Positions 1 to 11,858 of a DNA stretch of 64,000 nucleotides are shown here, piece after piece. The notes under the pieces were generated by a model. It did no database searches and was not told the origin of the DNA. It saw only the letters and a program-made list of their open reading frames with translations. Each line of letters starts with the position of its first letter. Position 1 is the stretch's first letter. Source of the DNA: Adineta steineri (Eukaryota > Rotifera > Eurotatoria > Adinetida > Adinetidae); assembly GCA_905250115.1 (NCBI GenBank), contig CAJNOI010000001.1:1428977-1492976 (forward strand), in the 5' to 3' direction. A program made the position numbers and the translations under genes.

Positions 1-135
1 TCAGACAATTCAAATCATTTATCGAATTCAATGTATTCGATATCTAGTGGTTATACTGAAGAAGCTCATCTATCGGGTGTATGTAACGAGAATGAGCTTA
101 TGGGAGGAAGTACAGACGATGCAGTCTATGTATAA
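1..135 (+). CDS. C-terminal end of an unidentified protein (partial)
   Basis: Frame 1 is open from the left edge to a TAA at 133-135, giving the last 44 residues of a protein whose remainder lies outside the window. The piece is Ser/Asn/Gly-rich and acidic near its end, with no hydrophobic segment, so it looks like a disordered cytoplasmic tail. It finishes DDAVYV. The last residues fit a class II PDZ ligand (hydrophobic-x-hydrophobic), which would suit the tail of a receptor, channel or adhesion protein; that is inference. Codon choice matches neighbouring genes and the following DNA is T-rich and stop-laden, consistent with a 3'UTR. Family unknown. Confidence 0.55.
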   Translation, partial: SDNSNHLSNSMYSISSGYTEEAHLSGVCNENELMGGSTDDAVYV

Positions 136-1949
136 AAAAAATGTTTTTTTTTCTTTCTTTCTTTCTCTCACTTTTTCTTTTTAGATCCTGTAACAGAGTT
201 TCTATATATATATTTTTTTCTATTTGTTGTGTACACGCACGATTGGATCGTTTTAGTGTGTTCTTTCGTTCCATTCATATACGTACACAAGATGTGTCTT
301 TTTTTTTGTTGGTTAACATCACCTGCGAGTATTCAATTTTTTTTTCTCCCATCCATTTTTTTCCTCCTTTATCTTTTTTTTTCTCTTTTCTTGTGATTCT
401 TCTTTTCTTTTTAGTTGTATAAATTATTTGATGAGGTTATGTTTGAAATCAAAAGAAAAAAGACAGAAACAAATATAAATGATGCTATATTATGCAATAG
501 AAATTTTACATAAAAGCTAGTTTAGCTTCAGGTGGAACACAAGAGAAGCAAGAAAGAAATATTTAACATTTTTTCATGTGTGAAATTGGATCTTAACGTA
601 TATTATATACACATGCGACAAACGATTGAGTGTATAATGTATGAGTCTAACTGAGATCTATAATTGTATAGGTTGCAAACATGAAATAGCATACTCACAC
701 ATCTATGGCTATTATTGACAATGATGTAATCACTAATATTTGCTACATTGATATAAAGATTTATACAATTTGATGAAAAGAAAAAAAAAGACGAGAATAT
801 TTAATCGTTATAAATTATGAATAAATAGTTTTTTTATGTGAAATAATTATAATTCAAAATTGAAGATATATGTTTTGCTTTCATTTTTTTCTTTCTTTCT
901 TCTTTTTCTTATGTTTATATATATAATATAACTGCATACATCCAATTAGAAAGACAGACAGACGATATATCACATAGATGTTCATCTATAATCCAAGCTG
1001 ACAATGCACATGCATACAATTCAAAATTGTCTAGTCATTATGAATATGAGTAAACGTTCATGAACAGAAGACCAGACAATGTGAAGATGAAGAACAAACA
1101 AGTCTTAGAATTAATTGGCAGTAAAGAAAGAAGAAAGTGATTATTATGCTGGCGGGTGGACAAAAATTGTTAGTTTGCATGCATATTATCAAATATGAGT
1201 GATGACAAATTGTTCTAATGAACAAAATAAAACTAATACAAAATTCTCATGCATTTCTATTTCTTCTTAAGAAGTAAAGTTTAACTGAAAAAAAATAATT
1301 GAAATATCTAATTAGATTTTAATTGATGACTAATGAAGAAATCATATAGATAAATATTTTTAATACAAGAAAATATGATGTCGATTTGTATTACATAAAA
1401 TAGATTCAATATATCAAATGTCTTTTCTAGATAAAGTAAAAATGTATTAGTAAGGATTAAGATAACGTCCGAACAAAGGTTAAGATTAAAATTCAATTAT
1501 TTTATTTTAATCAAATAAAATAATTATAGAAAGTGCTTAATCTTCGAAAATTTAAATTTTAAATCATGAAGTTGACATTAGATCGATTGTAGACCTTGAT
1601 TATAAATGTTATCTATACTATCAATTCATAGTATTATTAATTATACCTCTTCATATATGAATGACAAGCTAACTTCAAAGAAAATACAACGTTTTAATTG
1701 ATAATACTTTCCCTAATGTAAATGACAAGTGATACTTATGACTATTTTGATTAAGTAACTATACAGTGATATGATAGATCGATTTAGTGTTCTATCAATG
1801 ACCTTTAACAGTTCATGTTCATTCATGCAAATCTCTTTTTTTTTATTTGAAAATTATTCATTAACTAGTGTGTTCTTTTTAGAATAAATAAGTAGCGCAC
1901 AATTGAAAAAATATATATACACTTAATTAACCATTCTTCTTCACTGCAC
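136..1949. other. Intergenic spacer
   Basis: AT-rich sequence with poly-T and TTTC-rich runs (about 140-420), presumably 3'UTR of the partial gene followed by spacer. Open frames here are short, phenylalanine/isoleucine-rich and show no coding bias. I see no RNA gene. Confidence 0.6.
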
Positions 1950-2360
1950 ATGTCATCGACTTCATCGTTCAACGAAAATTTTATCGATGATATCAATGCT
2001 TTCCTTGCATCATCAAAAGTTGCACCTATTGTTCATGAAGATTGGGGTTATATGCCTGATAATAAAAAAAAAGTTATTCGTCAACTAATGGGTAATAATG
2101 AAGATCTATTTCAAATTTTTGTTTATAATAAAAGTCGATCAATTGATCGTATTTGTCCACGTTGTCGTAAACATTATTCAGCTGTCAATACAATTGACAA
2201 TATCGAAGCTGATCAAACTGGTTCATATACAAATGGTCAATTAGAACAAGCATTGTCGGGTATTTGTTCATTAGAATGTTTTCAAGCTTTAAATGGTTCA
2301 AATGCTTTAAATGATTGGTTTGGAAAAATTGCAGATCAAGTTCAAATATTGACAAACTAA
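1950..2360 (+). CDS. Small four-cysteine (zinc-binding-like) protein
   Basis: Single-exon ORF of 136 residues from ATG 1950 to TAA 2358-2360. Four cysteines are grouped as CPRC (residues 69-72) and CSLEC (106-110), a CX2C-X33-CX3C spacing typical of a small zinc site, but no named family is recognised. The N-terminal half is acidic and helical-looking (NENFIDDINAFLASS); a conserved-looking stretch HEDWGYMP follows at about 30. There is no signal peptide or TM segment, so it is probably soluble and intracellular. Codon usage and lack of low complexity make it a convincing gene. Function unknown. Confidence 0.75.
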   Translation: MSSTSSFNENFIDDINAFLASSKVAPIVHEDWGYMPDNKKKVIRQLMGNNEDLFQIFVYNKSRSIDRICPRCRKHYSAVNTIDNIEADQTGSYTNGQLEQALSGICSLECFQALNGSNALNDWFGKIADQVQILTN

Positions 2361-3053
2361 TACATCGTAGAAAAAAGAAAACCTTGGTGAATAGATCATA
2401 TTCTTTTATCAACATGAAGAAATTTTAAAGATATGATTTACTATGTATAAAAATTATATAATCTGTTAGTTATTTGTTAGAATAAAAATGTTAGATATAG
2501 CAAATTTTTTCTTTTCTTTTATACACTTTATATATATATATCAAATATTTTATTTATATACGTCTAACAAAATATATTCGTCATCAAGGAAATAATCAAA
2601 TATTAATAATAAAACAATGACAAGATTGCGATTTACTTGTTATTCGATGTATTATAATTATGTTTCTTATAACAGGCAAAGCACATTCATTAATTGTTCG
2701 AATTACATATTTTCCAATAAGTTTCTCTCAAACAATATTAAGTGTAATATCAGTTTTATCTATTTCTTAACTCAAAAATATTCTTCTAAAGATAAGAATA
2801 ATAAAACCAACAGAATCTAATAATCAAGCCTTGCAAGGTGTAATACCTATGAGAATAATCACTGTTACTCAATAATTCAATATTATTTGCAATTAGAATA
2901 ATCAAATTAATTGTATCAATATCTTCTTCTATATATATATATGTTAAATCTTAACTGTTTTTATATCTAAATGTAATTATTGACGATAAATTCTTTTTAT
3001 TTATTTGAAAATGTTGCTAAATAAGAAAAAATATATATGTTGTCATATTTATT
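2361..3053. other. Intergenic spacer
   Basis: AT-rich 3' flank of the small four-cysteine gene. The 67-codon frame at 2617-2820 shows no family resemblance and atypical composition; treated as non-coding. Confidence 0.55.
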
Positions 3054-3328
3054 CTCTTTCTCGTAGAGAAGAGTTCAGCAAAAATAAATTGTTTGTTTGA
3101 TTGTGTGTCCGCAGGATCAAAAAAACATCAAAAATCGATTTTCGGGAAAAGACATTTTCAGAAGTTTTTTGATCCGGGGAGTTCGAATTTGAGGTCTGTT
3201 GGGTGACCAAGGTGAGGGTAGGGGCGAAGAAGATCCAAAGGTCAAAAAACAAAACGAAAATCAATTTTTTACGGTTTTCATTTGTCGTTCTAGTATATGT
3301 GAAGAAAATGGATTTCTACGAGAAAGAG
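3054..3328. repeat. Nested inverted-repeat (fold-back) island
   Basis: Three nested or adjacent inverted pairs lie in 275 bp: a perfect 14-bp outer pair (3054-3067 with 3315-3328, CTCTTTCTCGTAGA), a 15-bp inner pair with one mismatch (3130-3144 with 3255-3269) and a perfect 11-bp hairpin (3114-3124 with 3165-3175). The island is clearly richer in GC than its flanks. It could be a decayed fold-back element or the upstream region of the small gene starting at 3308, whose first exon holds the right outer arm. Confidence 0.5.
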
Positions 3329-3794
3329 CTAAGCGAGTCCTCGGAGGAGCGTTACTTGTTTATTATTTTTTTAAATATTATACAGAAATAAAGAAAAGTT
3401 GAATTGTCTTATAAAATTTAATATTTTTCATGATAAACAAGAAAATGAATTCATATCAAAACAAATATCATTATCTATTTTTTTATAGAAAAGAAACATT
3501 GACAACGTAGTGTTCGGAGAAAATCCAACACCAGCACCACCACCTCAACAACAAATTCCACAAGTACCACCACAACAACAAATTCCACAAGCACCACCAC
3601 AAGGTAAGGAAACAAAATAATATATATATATATATATTTTATTCAGTTTTTTAGTCACGTTGGAATATACATTCTTCAACAAATTACCATGGATTCTTTC
3701 GATCACATTTACCTTGGCATGGCAGTTCAACTTATCAAGCTATTCGACGTTCATCATACTAATATGCGCATTTATAACGTATTTCAATTTATAA
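3308..3794 (+). CDS. Putative 99-residue Pro/Gln-rich membrane microprotein, three exons
   Basis: Tentative exons 3308-3357, 3494-3603 and 3655-3794 use donors GTTTAT and GTAAGG and acceptors ending AAAAG and TTTTTTAG; phases agree (2, then 1) and the total is 300 nt including TAA. The product starts MDFYEKELSESSEERYL, passes through a Pro/Gln segment in which PPQQQIPQ recurs twice, and ends in about 45 mostly hydrophobic residues (FNKLPWILSITFTLAWQF, then a second hydrophobic run) that could form one or two membrane passes. No family is recognised. Exon 1 is only 50 nt and its donor is weak, so the 5' end may differ. The join is reasoned from signals only. Confidence 0.38.
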
Positions 3795-5194
3795 AAAAAC
3801 TGTTTAATCAAAAAATTTTCGATTGTAAATATTTTATTCATTATGTGGGTTGTACAACTTGACCATATACACTAAAATGGATTCAACTTGTGTATGAAAT
3901 ATAATTCATAAATTAATAACTTTAATCACTTTATTAAAAACCTTTTTTTTCTTCATAATGATGCAGTAAAATCATATTAGTATAAGACTTATCGTCTTGA
4001 AAACTAATTCTGTTAGATTCTTTTTTCATGATAAAAAAGAATAAATATCTCATTGAGAATTTTCCTAGCCAATCTTAGTTTATATATGAAAAAGCAAAAT
4101 TATTTTACTTTTCTAACATAAAACTTATGAAAACAATATAGAAAATTAATTGTTTAAAATCATATTAGGGGTCAAATAAACACTCCGATCATTGAATTTT
4201 ATGATAAAGAATTGTTTGAAATTCCATAGATTTTATTGTTCAATGCCTAACAAAAAATTAGTGGTTATTAATAATAGATAAGCGAGATACTAAAACAAAA
4301 TAATATTTCAAATACAATTAAATTAATACTATACGTTTATGAATTCAATTTATATAAATTAGGTTTTTAGTATTTATTTACTGATTAAAGATTATTATAC
4401 ATTGTATTATTTTGGAGTGAAATTTGATTACCATGTAGGTTAAAAATAGCAATCAATTCTCTAACAACATAAATGTTTTGTCCTTTTATTGATAATGAAC
4501 AATGACAGTTTAGTAAAATATCTTCTTCTTCAATTAATTTTTATTAGAAGAGAATTAAACATTTCGAACAAAAAAACATAGTTGTTCATTTGCTACAAAA
4601 AGGCATTAGATTTTTTGAATATTATTTGTAGAACTACTGATTGATTTTATTCATTTCATTTTTTTACACTCTGACATTGATTGAAATCTGATATGGTCTA
4701 CATTTCAACTTTAATTTGAAAAAAAAACAAATGAATACTTCTAATACAAATTTAATTCGCATTTTTGAATCTCCTTGTTCAATCTTATAACATTAAAAGC
4801 ACATCCCAATTCTTCATACTGCGTTGTATGTCAAATCAACAATCGAGTGAAATACAATAAAAACAATAGAACAACAAATAGGCACACAAGAAGAAGAAGA
4901 AGAAGACGAACAAAAAGAAGTAGAATACGTGATTTTGTGTTTTTTTGTTTTTAAGAAATAGTATTAAAAAAGTTGTTATAATTAATAACAGAAGAAGAAG
5001 AAGAGGTCTTTATAGACATCTGTACTTGAAAGACCACATATATACAAAAAAATTATGACATTATTGGAAGCGAACATGAACACATGAATTATGTTTCTAT
5101 ATATTGGATAGTATTTCGCATTATATTATGGAGAAATATGATAGTTATCAATAATATAATCACAGGGCTTTTATCTTAATGTTTAATATCAGTA
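3795..5194. other. Intergenic spacer with AAG microsatellite
   Basis: AT-rich spacer between the putative microprotein and the 3' end of the minus-strand Q-rich gene. It holds an (AAG)6 run at about 4888-4905 and smaller AAG clusters near 4993. No convincing ORF or RNA gene. Confidence 0.55.
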
Positions 5195-8100
5195 TTATTG
5201 TTCAACAACAACTAATTCTTCATCATCATCTAGAGGACGTTCTTTTAATTCTTGACGTATTGCTTCCATAAGCATTTTTTCATCATTATGTCGATTAGCT
5301 AATTTATCAACATTTGTGTTTTGTTGTGGTATAATATTCGGATGTTGTTGAACATGTATTTGCGGTTGTGGTTGTTCTTGTTGTTGAACAGGTGGATGTT
5401 GTTGAATAGGAGGTGATCGTTGTTGAGTAAATTGTGCAACAGGCTGATGTGGTTGAACAATTTGTGGAATAGGTGACCGTTGTTGTATTGGTTGCTGTTG
5501 AGCAGGCTGTTGTTGTTGTTGAACTGGACGATATTGTTGCTGTGGAGGTACTATTAATTCATCAGATGAAACTTGATTATCAAATCTTAATGGTCGTCGT
5601 GCATTTCCATTATTTCCTGGCCCAGGTGGAGGTAATGGTTTCGGTGGTGATAAACGTCTTTGATTAGCTCGATTTTGTGCTAACTTCTCAATATCACTCA
5701 TATGACGATCATCATCATCGAAAAGTTGTTCACGACGTTTTTGTGATGGATTTAAAATACCTTGTACTTGTGCTTTATCACGTTCATGTCGCATAGCTAA
5801 ACGTTCAACAAGTTCATTATCATCATTTTGCATTATTTTTGTTGGCTGTTTTTTTATTGATGGCGGTGGTTGACGAGGAATTTCAGTTGGTCGACGTTGA
5901 AGAGGAGCAGGTTCATCATGATAAGAAGGAGATGATTGAGTTGCAGAACTTATTGGTATCTTTTGACGCGTAGCTGCACGAGCATATTCAAGTGCCTAAT
6001 AATGATAAAGACATATAGAAAAGAGTTTTATGAAAAAATAAATAATATGAAATTACTCGTTGTGTTCTCGAGGGTTCGGCTGGTTCTACTGGTTTTCGTG
6101 TTTCTGACAATGTACGACGAGGAGCTTCAGCTAATTTCTGTTTATTACGAATTACAACTTGTTGTGCATATTCTTTTGTTTTAGATATTTTATCACTCTA
6201 TATTAAAACAAAAAGTAATATAGTATACATATACATATATATTTAAGGAAGACAGTACTTTTTCTTTATATTCAGGGTTATCATAATCAAAACCAAGACA
6301 ACCAGTACCAAATCTATGATTCTTTTTAAATTGTTCATAATCTTGACCAGAATATGGTTTATATTGTGTTGGTCTTTTTTGCGGCTGGTTCATTTTAGCT
6401 AAATAAGAATCTTTAAAATAAAAAACAAAATTAATGTTTCTTTCTGAAAATAATCAACTTTTGTTTTTTTACAATTACCTTCTTGTTGTATTTTAGCACT
6501 ATAACTATGATGATCATTTTTATAACTATGATTATCGTTTTTATAACTAGGTGGACTATATCCACCATGGCCATTACCTGTTGTCATTTTACCATAACGA
6601 CCTATTGATGGATTAACACTTGGATTTGATAGTGGTGGTGGTGGTGGTGGTGGTGAATATCGGCGGGGTGGTGAATGTGTTGGTGGTAAAGACTAAAATG
6701 AAAGAAAAATAATGTCATTTCAACTTAGGAGAAAATAAGATGAATAAATAAAATGCATAGGTTTTGCAAGCAACTACCTGTTGCCAACGTCTCTGGCAAG
6801 GACAATTTATCCATCGACATTCAATAAATTTTTTTTTTGGTTTCTGAACTGTATTATGTCAAATAATCTGAACTAAAACTAAACGTTTAAATCTTAATCT
6901 TACATGATCAATACTGTTTTCTAATTTTCGTATATGACGTTCCAACGGATCTAAACCAGAATAATCTGGACGATCATTATTTTGTTGTTGTTTCATACTT
7001 TGTAAATCATGAAGACGTACATCAATATTCACATTTATTTTATCACCTACTCGAGTAACATGACTATCTATAAGAGCAAAAATAAAAAATAAATAACAAG
7101 ACATTAGACAAAAAAGAATAAAATATTATTAACCTAAAGGTATTGAAACTGTCGCTGGAAAATTTTCATTTTTTGAATTATTTCCTGGATTTAAATTAAT
7201 TGTTATTGGTAAATTTGCGTGATGTTCACCATTGGAATATGTAACTGCAGCATGATTCATTTGTTGTACTTGTTCAAAATTATTATTTGTGCTAAAAAAA
7301 AAGAAATATTTTTATATTTATGAAAATTATTTATTTCTCTTGTTTTAATCATACTTTTGATTTTGATTTTGATTATTTTTTTGATTATTATTATTAGTAT
7401 TACCACCACCACCAAAAAGATCTTTTCGTTTTGAATATAAATTTTCATATTTTTTTGCTGGATAACGATGATAGTAATTTTCTTTATTTTTAATCATATC
7501 AATATTATCTTCGATATAATTGACTTTGGAAACAGGTGCTGGCAGTTGCTGTGGTGGACGACGTGTAGGTGGTGAATGTTCACCTGGTTTTGATTGAGCA
7601 GAAGATAGTTTACTGCCATTCATGTTCCATGCAGTACTGGATCCATAGTTACCTTTTAAGATTTGTTCACGTCGATTAGCAGATTCACGTTTTTTAGCAT
7701 TTTTTTCTTGAACTTTTGCATTTGTTCTTTGTAATTCATCCCAAATAGCTATAAAAATGATAGATAGTTAGTTTAATCTAAAATACATTTTTTTTCGCTA
7801 ATTTACCTTGTCGTTTTGAATCTTGATCTTCTTGTTGATCACCATTATTTTGATTATTCATAGATGATGGTTGTTGCTGATGTTGTGCATAATTAACTTG
7901 ATCAAACGGATCATCGTTAATATCAGTAAAAAACATATTGTTATCATTTGGAGGATAATTTGAATTTAGACCATCTTCTTCGTAATATTGTTGTTGGTTT
8001 TGTTGTTGTTGTGCAGACGAAGGAGACATATGATACTCTTCGTGTTGTTGTTGTTGTTGCTGTTGAGGAAACTGTGGTTGTGGCATTCTTGGCTGTTGAG

Positions 8101-11100
8101 ATGATGGTGTTGGCGGCATCATTCTTGGTTGTTGGAATGATGGTGGTTGTGGTGGCATCATCCGTGGTTGCTGAGACGCGGGCGGTTGAGGTGGCATCAT
8201 TCGTGGTTGTTGGAAAGGTGGTGGTTGTGGTGGTCCCATCGATTGTTGCTGTGAAGGTGGCATCATTCTCGGTGGTTGGAAGGATGGTGGTTGTGGTGGC
8301 ATTCCTGTTTGTTGTTGAGATGGCGGTGGTGGATGCATCATTCTTTGTTGTTGAGATTGTGGCGGAGGTGGCATCATCCGAGGTTGCTGATAAGATGATG
8401 GATGTGATGATTGAGAAGGAGCTTGGGATGGACGTCGATATTGAGATGAATTATATATATCTTGAAATTCACTGAATGGATCATTATTTTGCTCATTATT
8501 ATTATATGTTGTTTGACGATTTGGAAGAGTGGATGGTTGTTGTTGTTGTTGCTGATAATGATTAGTATTATTGTTTTGAGCCTGTTGAGGTAGCATTTGT
8601 GATTGTAAGTCATCAAACATAGTATCTGGTTGTTGAAATTGGTATTGTTGCGGTTGTTGATATTGATTATTATTATTATTATTATGTGCAGATTGTTGAG
8701 GTGGAACATATGTTGTACGTTGAGGTGGAGACATTCGAGCATAAATATCATCATAACTTTTATCTCGTTGTTCAAATGGTTGTTGTTGTGGTGGTGGTTG
8801 TTGTTGTTGTTGTTGTTGTTGATGATGTTGAGAAGCTGATGGCCTTGCATTTGGTACATAGTTTTGTCCAAGAGCATTGAGTAATGGTTGCTGAAATACT
8901 TGATCGTTTGTACCATATTGATTCGAAAATACTCCAGTTCCAGTTTCGTAAGTTGAAGGCATAAACATGTCGATATTATTCATATCTAATGGGCGAGTTG
9001 GTAATCGTTGTTGTTGGTGGTGTTGAGGATGATTTGATGAAATTATACTAGGCGCAGAAAATGTTATATGTTGACGGTCTTGAGCTGGAGGAATTGGTGG
9101 GTCTCGAATATCAAGAGAATCAAATAGTTCAGCTTCAAGTAGTGCATCATTTACAGTACGATTCGCTTTGGTTGTTAACACTACAAAATGACGTTTATGA
9201 AATCAAATATTTCTAAACTAAATTTAATATATATTCAAATAAACGCCTATATTAACAACAAAGTAACACGAATATATAATAAAAAATAAATTATTGTCGT
9301 CGTCACACACTATATCAACTTGTGTTTATGTTTGTTAGTCGTTTCTTTTTTCTTCAAGTTTTTTTCTTGTTCTTATGACGACCAGCATAAGCAACCAACG
9401 GCACACGAACAATTATCGCTGATACCGTTTTACTCTACAGTTCTCTTTCAAAATTGTTTTTCTTATAAATAGAAGAAAACAAAAAAAGAAGGAGAGAAAC
9501 GCAAAAAAAATCAATCAAATTGCCTGACGTCAAATCTTTCACGAACAGTCTTTCACTTCGTTTTTTCTTTTGGTTTAATAAGCTACACTCATAAACAACA
9601 CGTTCGATGAGTTGTCAATGAAAGTGTTTTTAAACGTGGAAATATTTTTATGTTTTGTTGTAAACAATTAATTGCAATTTTTATCATTGTTTAATCATAT
9701 TTACTAAATGGATCTTATTTAAATATAGTCAGATAATTGTCATCAAACAAATTATGAAAGGTCTCTTTTGTTTGAAAACTAAACAAAAAAAAATCTTACT
9801 ATGATTGGCATGTAATGGGACAGGTGGTGGTCGAGTATGATTAGGTTCATAAGGTACTGAATTTCGTCGATAATTAGGAATTGTTGAAAATTGTTGTGGT
9901 ATATACGGCTGTTGGGTAGTCATTGCATCTAATTCAGCAAGTAATGGACCAAGTAATGGATCTTGTCGAGGATCAGCTCTATAAACAAAACATTTTAGCA
10001 TGAATTACACATTATAGGTCAAATATGACATATATTGAACTTGCTTTCATAAACAAAGAAGCTCTGCTAAGAAAGCCTTAGATATTAAGAACATAGTTTT
10101 TTTAACATTGATCTATTGTTATATGAAGGTGTTTTGAGAGAATCTAATCGAAAATTATAAATTTTATTTCAACTAATTAACTCGTTATGTTTATTTTAGA
10201 GTAAGTTATTTTATTTCAAAAAGTGCATTAATATTGAAATAAGTGTCTATTATGAGGCAACGGAATTCAATGTCAATCAAGATGCTATTTCATTTTAAAC
10301 TATTATATAATTCAAAGTATTTTTTGTTATATAATATTGCTTTAAAAAAAAATAGATTTTGGAGATAATTATTATTAACATGGATGATTCAAGAAAGAAT
10401 CCATAGAAAAAATATAGGCGGAAGACGTATATCAATTGCATGTTATCATTTCGGGTCATTGAGACCTTACGATAATAATGTAGACATGAACTACTAATTA
10501 TATAAAATAAAAAAAGGAACTTATTAGTATTGACTTAATTCATATGTTTGATGGGAGACATTTTTCATTGACAAAAGAAATAAAAGAATGATGTCAGATT
10601 TAATTAACACTTGAAAGTTTTTTTTTAATGATTATTATTATGATAGTTATTTTATATAGGTGTGATCAATATGCTTTACAATAGGAAAAAGAAAAGAAAG
10701 CATATAAAGTTCTACTTTCGTATATATAAATTAGTAATTTGATACTATATTTAGATTTATTCTTCTAATGACAATAGAAACGCAATCCTTTTTCTTTTTC
10801 ATGCTATTGGATTTACCTTTGTACATTTGTTAATGGTGATGGTTTCAAAGGATTCGTTAATTGTGTTAAAGGAGCAGGTGGTTTTGAATCTTTTAAGAAT
10901 TGTGTATCTGTACGAAATGGTACTCCATGACGTGTATTGGCTGCTCCAAGAAGATCCAATTCAAAATCAAGTGAATCGATAAGTGTTTCAGTTGTAATAG
11001 GCTTAGTAGCTTTTTCAACTAGAGATGGTGGAACGTCACTAAGACGACTTGGTACATATCTATAAATAAATTTTGTTTTTCACTTCTTTTTTAATAATAT

Positions 11101-11363
11101 ATTTTTTACCTGTACATATCTTCTTCTTCTTTATTATCAAATGAAGGTGATTCTAAATAAACTCGTCTTCCAAATAATCCACTAAGATCATCATCTTTAT
11201 TCGATGGGTCTTGTTTCATTTTTGATTTCGAATTGAAATCTTGTTGATTAGGTGGTTTTGAGAATAGAAATTGATCAGCAGTGAGATCATCTAAACTGTT
11301 CTCACCAAAATATCTAGCTGCTAAATCTCGATCATCAATCATCATTTTGTCAAGTGCAGCCAT
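5195..11363 (-). CDS. Large Q/P-rich protein with JHY-like C-terminal motif, 12 exons
   Basis: Exons (5' to 3'): 11363-11110, 11059-10817, 9978-9800, 9180-7807, 7748-7355, 7291-7134, 7067-6904, 6843-6778, 6692-6479, 6398-6259, 6197-6057, 5995-5195; 4128 nt, 1375 residues, all phases consistent. The N-terminus (MAALDKMMIDDRDLAARYFG) is acidic; exon 4 is a long poly-Q/N region with about nine imperfect QQPRMMPP-type repeats; exon 8 is Cys/Trp-rich (INCPCQRRWQQ). Exons 10-11 encode YKPYSGQDYEQFKK, GCLGFDYDNPEYKEK and TKEYAQQVVIRNK, whose order resembles the conserved C-terminal motif of JHY, a protein linked to motile cilia. This match is from memory and moderate. No TM or signal peptide, so probably a cytoplasmic or centrosomal/ciliary scaffold. 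Two introns (619 and 838 nt) are unusually long. Confidence 0.7.
9535..9542. promoter_or_regulatory. CRE-like palindrome TGACGTCA in a long intron
   Basis: A perfect CREB/ATF-type octamer lies in the 619-nt intron between exons 3 and 4 of the Q-rich gene, in a patch that is less AT-rich than other introns. It could mark an internal promoter or enhancer. One octamer can occur by chance. Confidence 0.25.
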
Positions 11364-11858
11364 TTAAATAAAAAAAAAGTCGTTTTGATTTCTAAAAGAG
11401 AAACAAACAAAAAATAATCTAACTTTAGATTTTTTTCAAAATACTGAATGTTGAATTACATTTCGATCGTTGTTTTTTTTCTTCTATGACCACTTAATAA
11501 TACAACATACAATTCTTTATTGATGTCAACGCCATCATATGACCTAATCGATTTCCATGACAACGAGCCTTTGTTTAGAATTAAAAAGAATGAATTTTAT
11601 ATGGGATTTATCGACATTGTTTTCTTAATTTTTTATAATCTTCATATAAAATATATCATGATAAATCTTACGTAATATATGAAGGAATTAAACAAATTTT
11701 TATATGGTTTACTAAATACAACCAATAGAATGTTAGATTATCAATATGGTTACATTGTTCTTGTTCTTTGCTTCACCTTCTACTTCATGGGTCTATCACT
11801 ATCAGATTTATTTGTTAAGTTAATTAAATCATTGAAATATATATATATTTTTTTTTAG
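11364..11858. promoter_or_regulatory. Divergent intergenic region
   Basis: The 495 bp between the start codons of the minus-strand Q-rich gene and the plus-strand zinc transporter must hold both promoters. It is AT-rich without a clear TATA or initiator. It ends in a T-run plus AG that touches the transporter ATG. Confidence 0.45.
11845..11858 (+). promoter_or_regulatory. 3' splice site abutting the zinc transporter ATG
   Basis: A run of T followed by AG (11857-11858) directly precedes ATG 11859. It has all the features of a 3' splice acceptor. It implies either a 5'UTR intron ending exactly at the start codon or a spliced-leader trans-splicing site. Confidence 0.55.

Noticed and set aside
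3199..3402. 67-codon ORF across the fold-back island
   Set aside because: The overlapping frame with the 3308 ATG joins better to downstream exons; this one ends in poly-AT without partner exons.
3545..3730. Minus-strand 61-codon frame with Cys/Gly repeats
   Set aside because: It is the antisense of the Pro/Gln repeat exon of the tentative microprotein gene.
7948..8916. Long open frames on both strands overlapping exon 4 of the Q-rich gene (Val-rich on +, Asn/His/Ile-rich on -)
   Set aside because: They are frame shadows of CAA/CCA repeats; repeated codons keep other frames open. Their composition is absurd for a protein.
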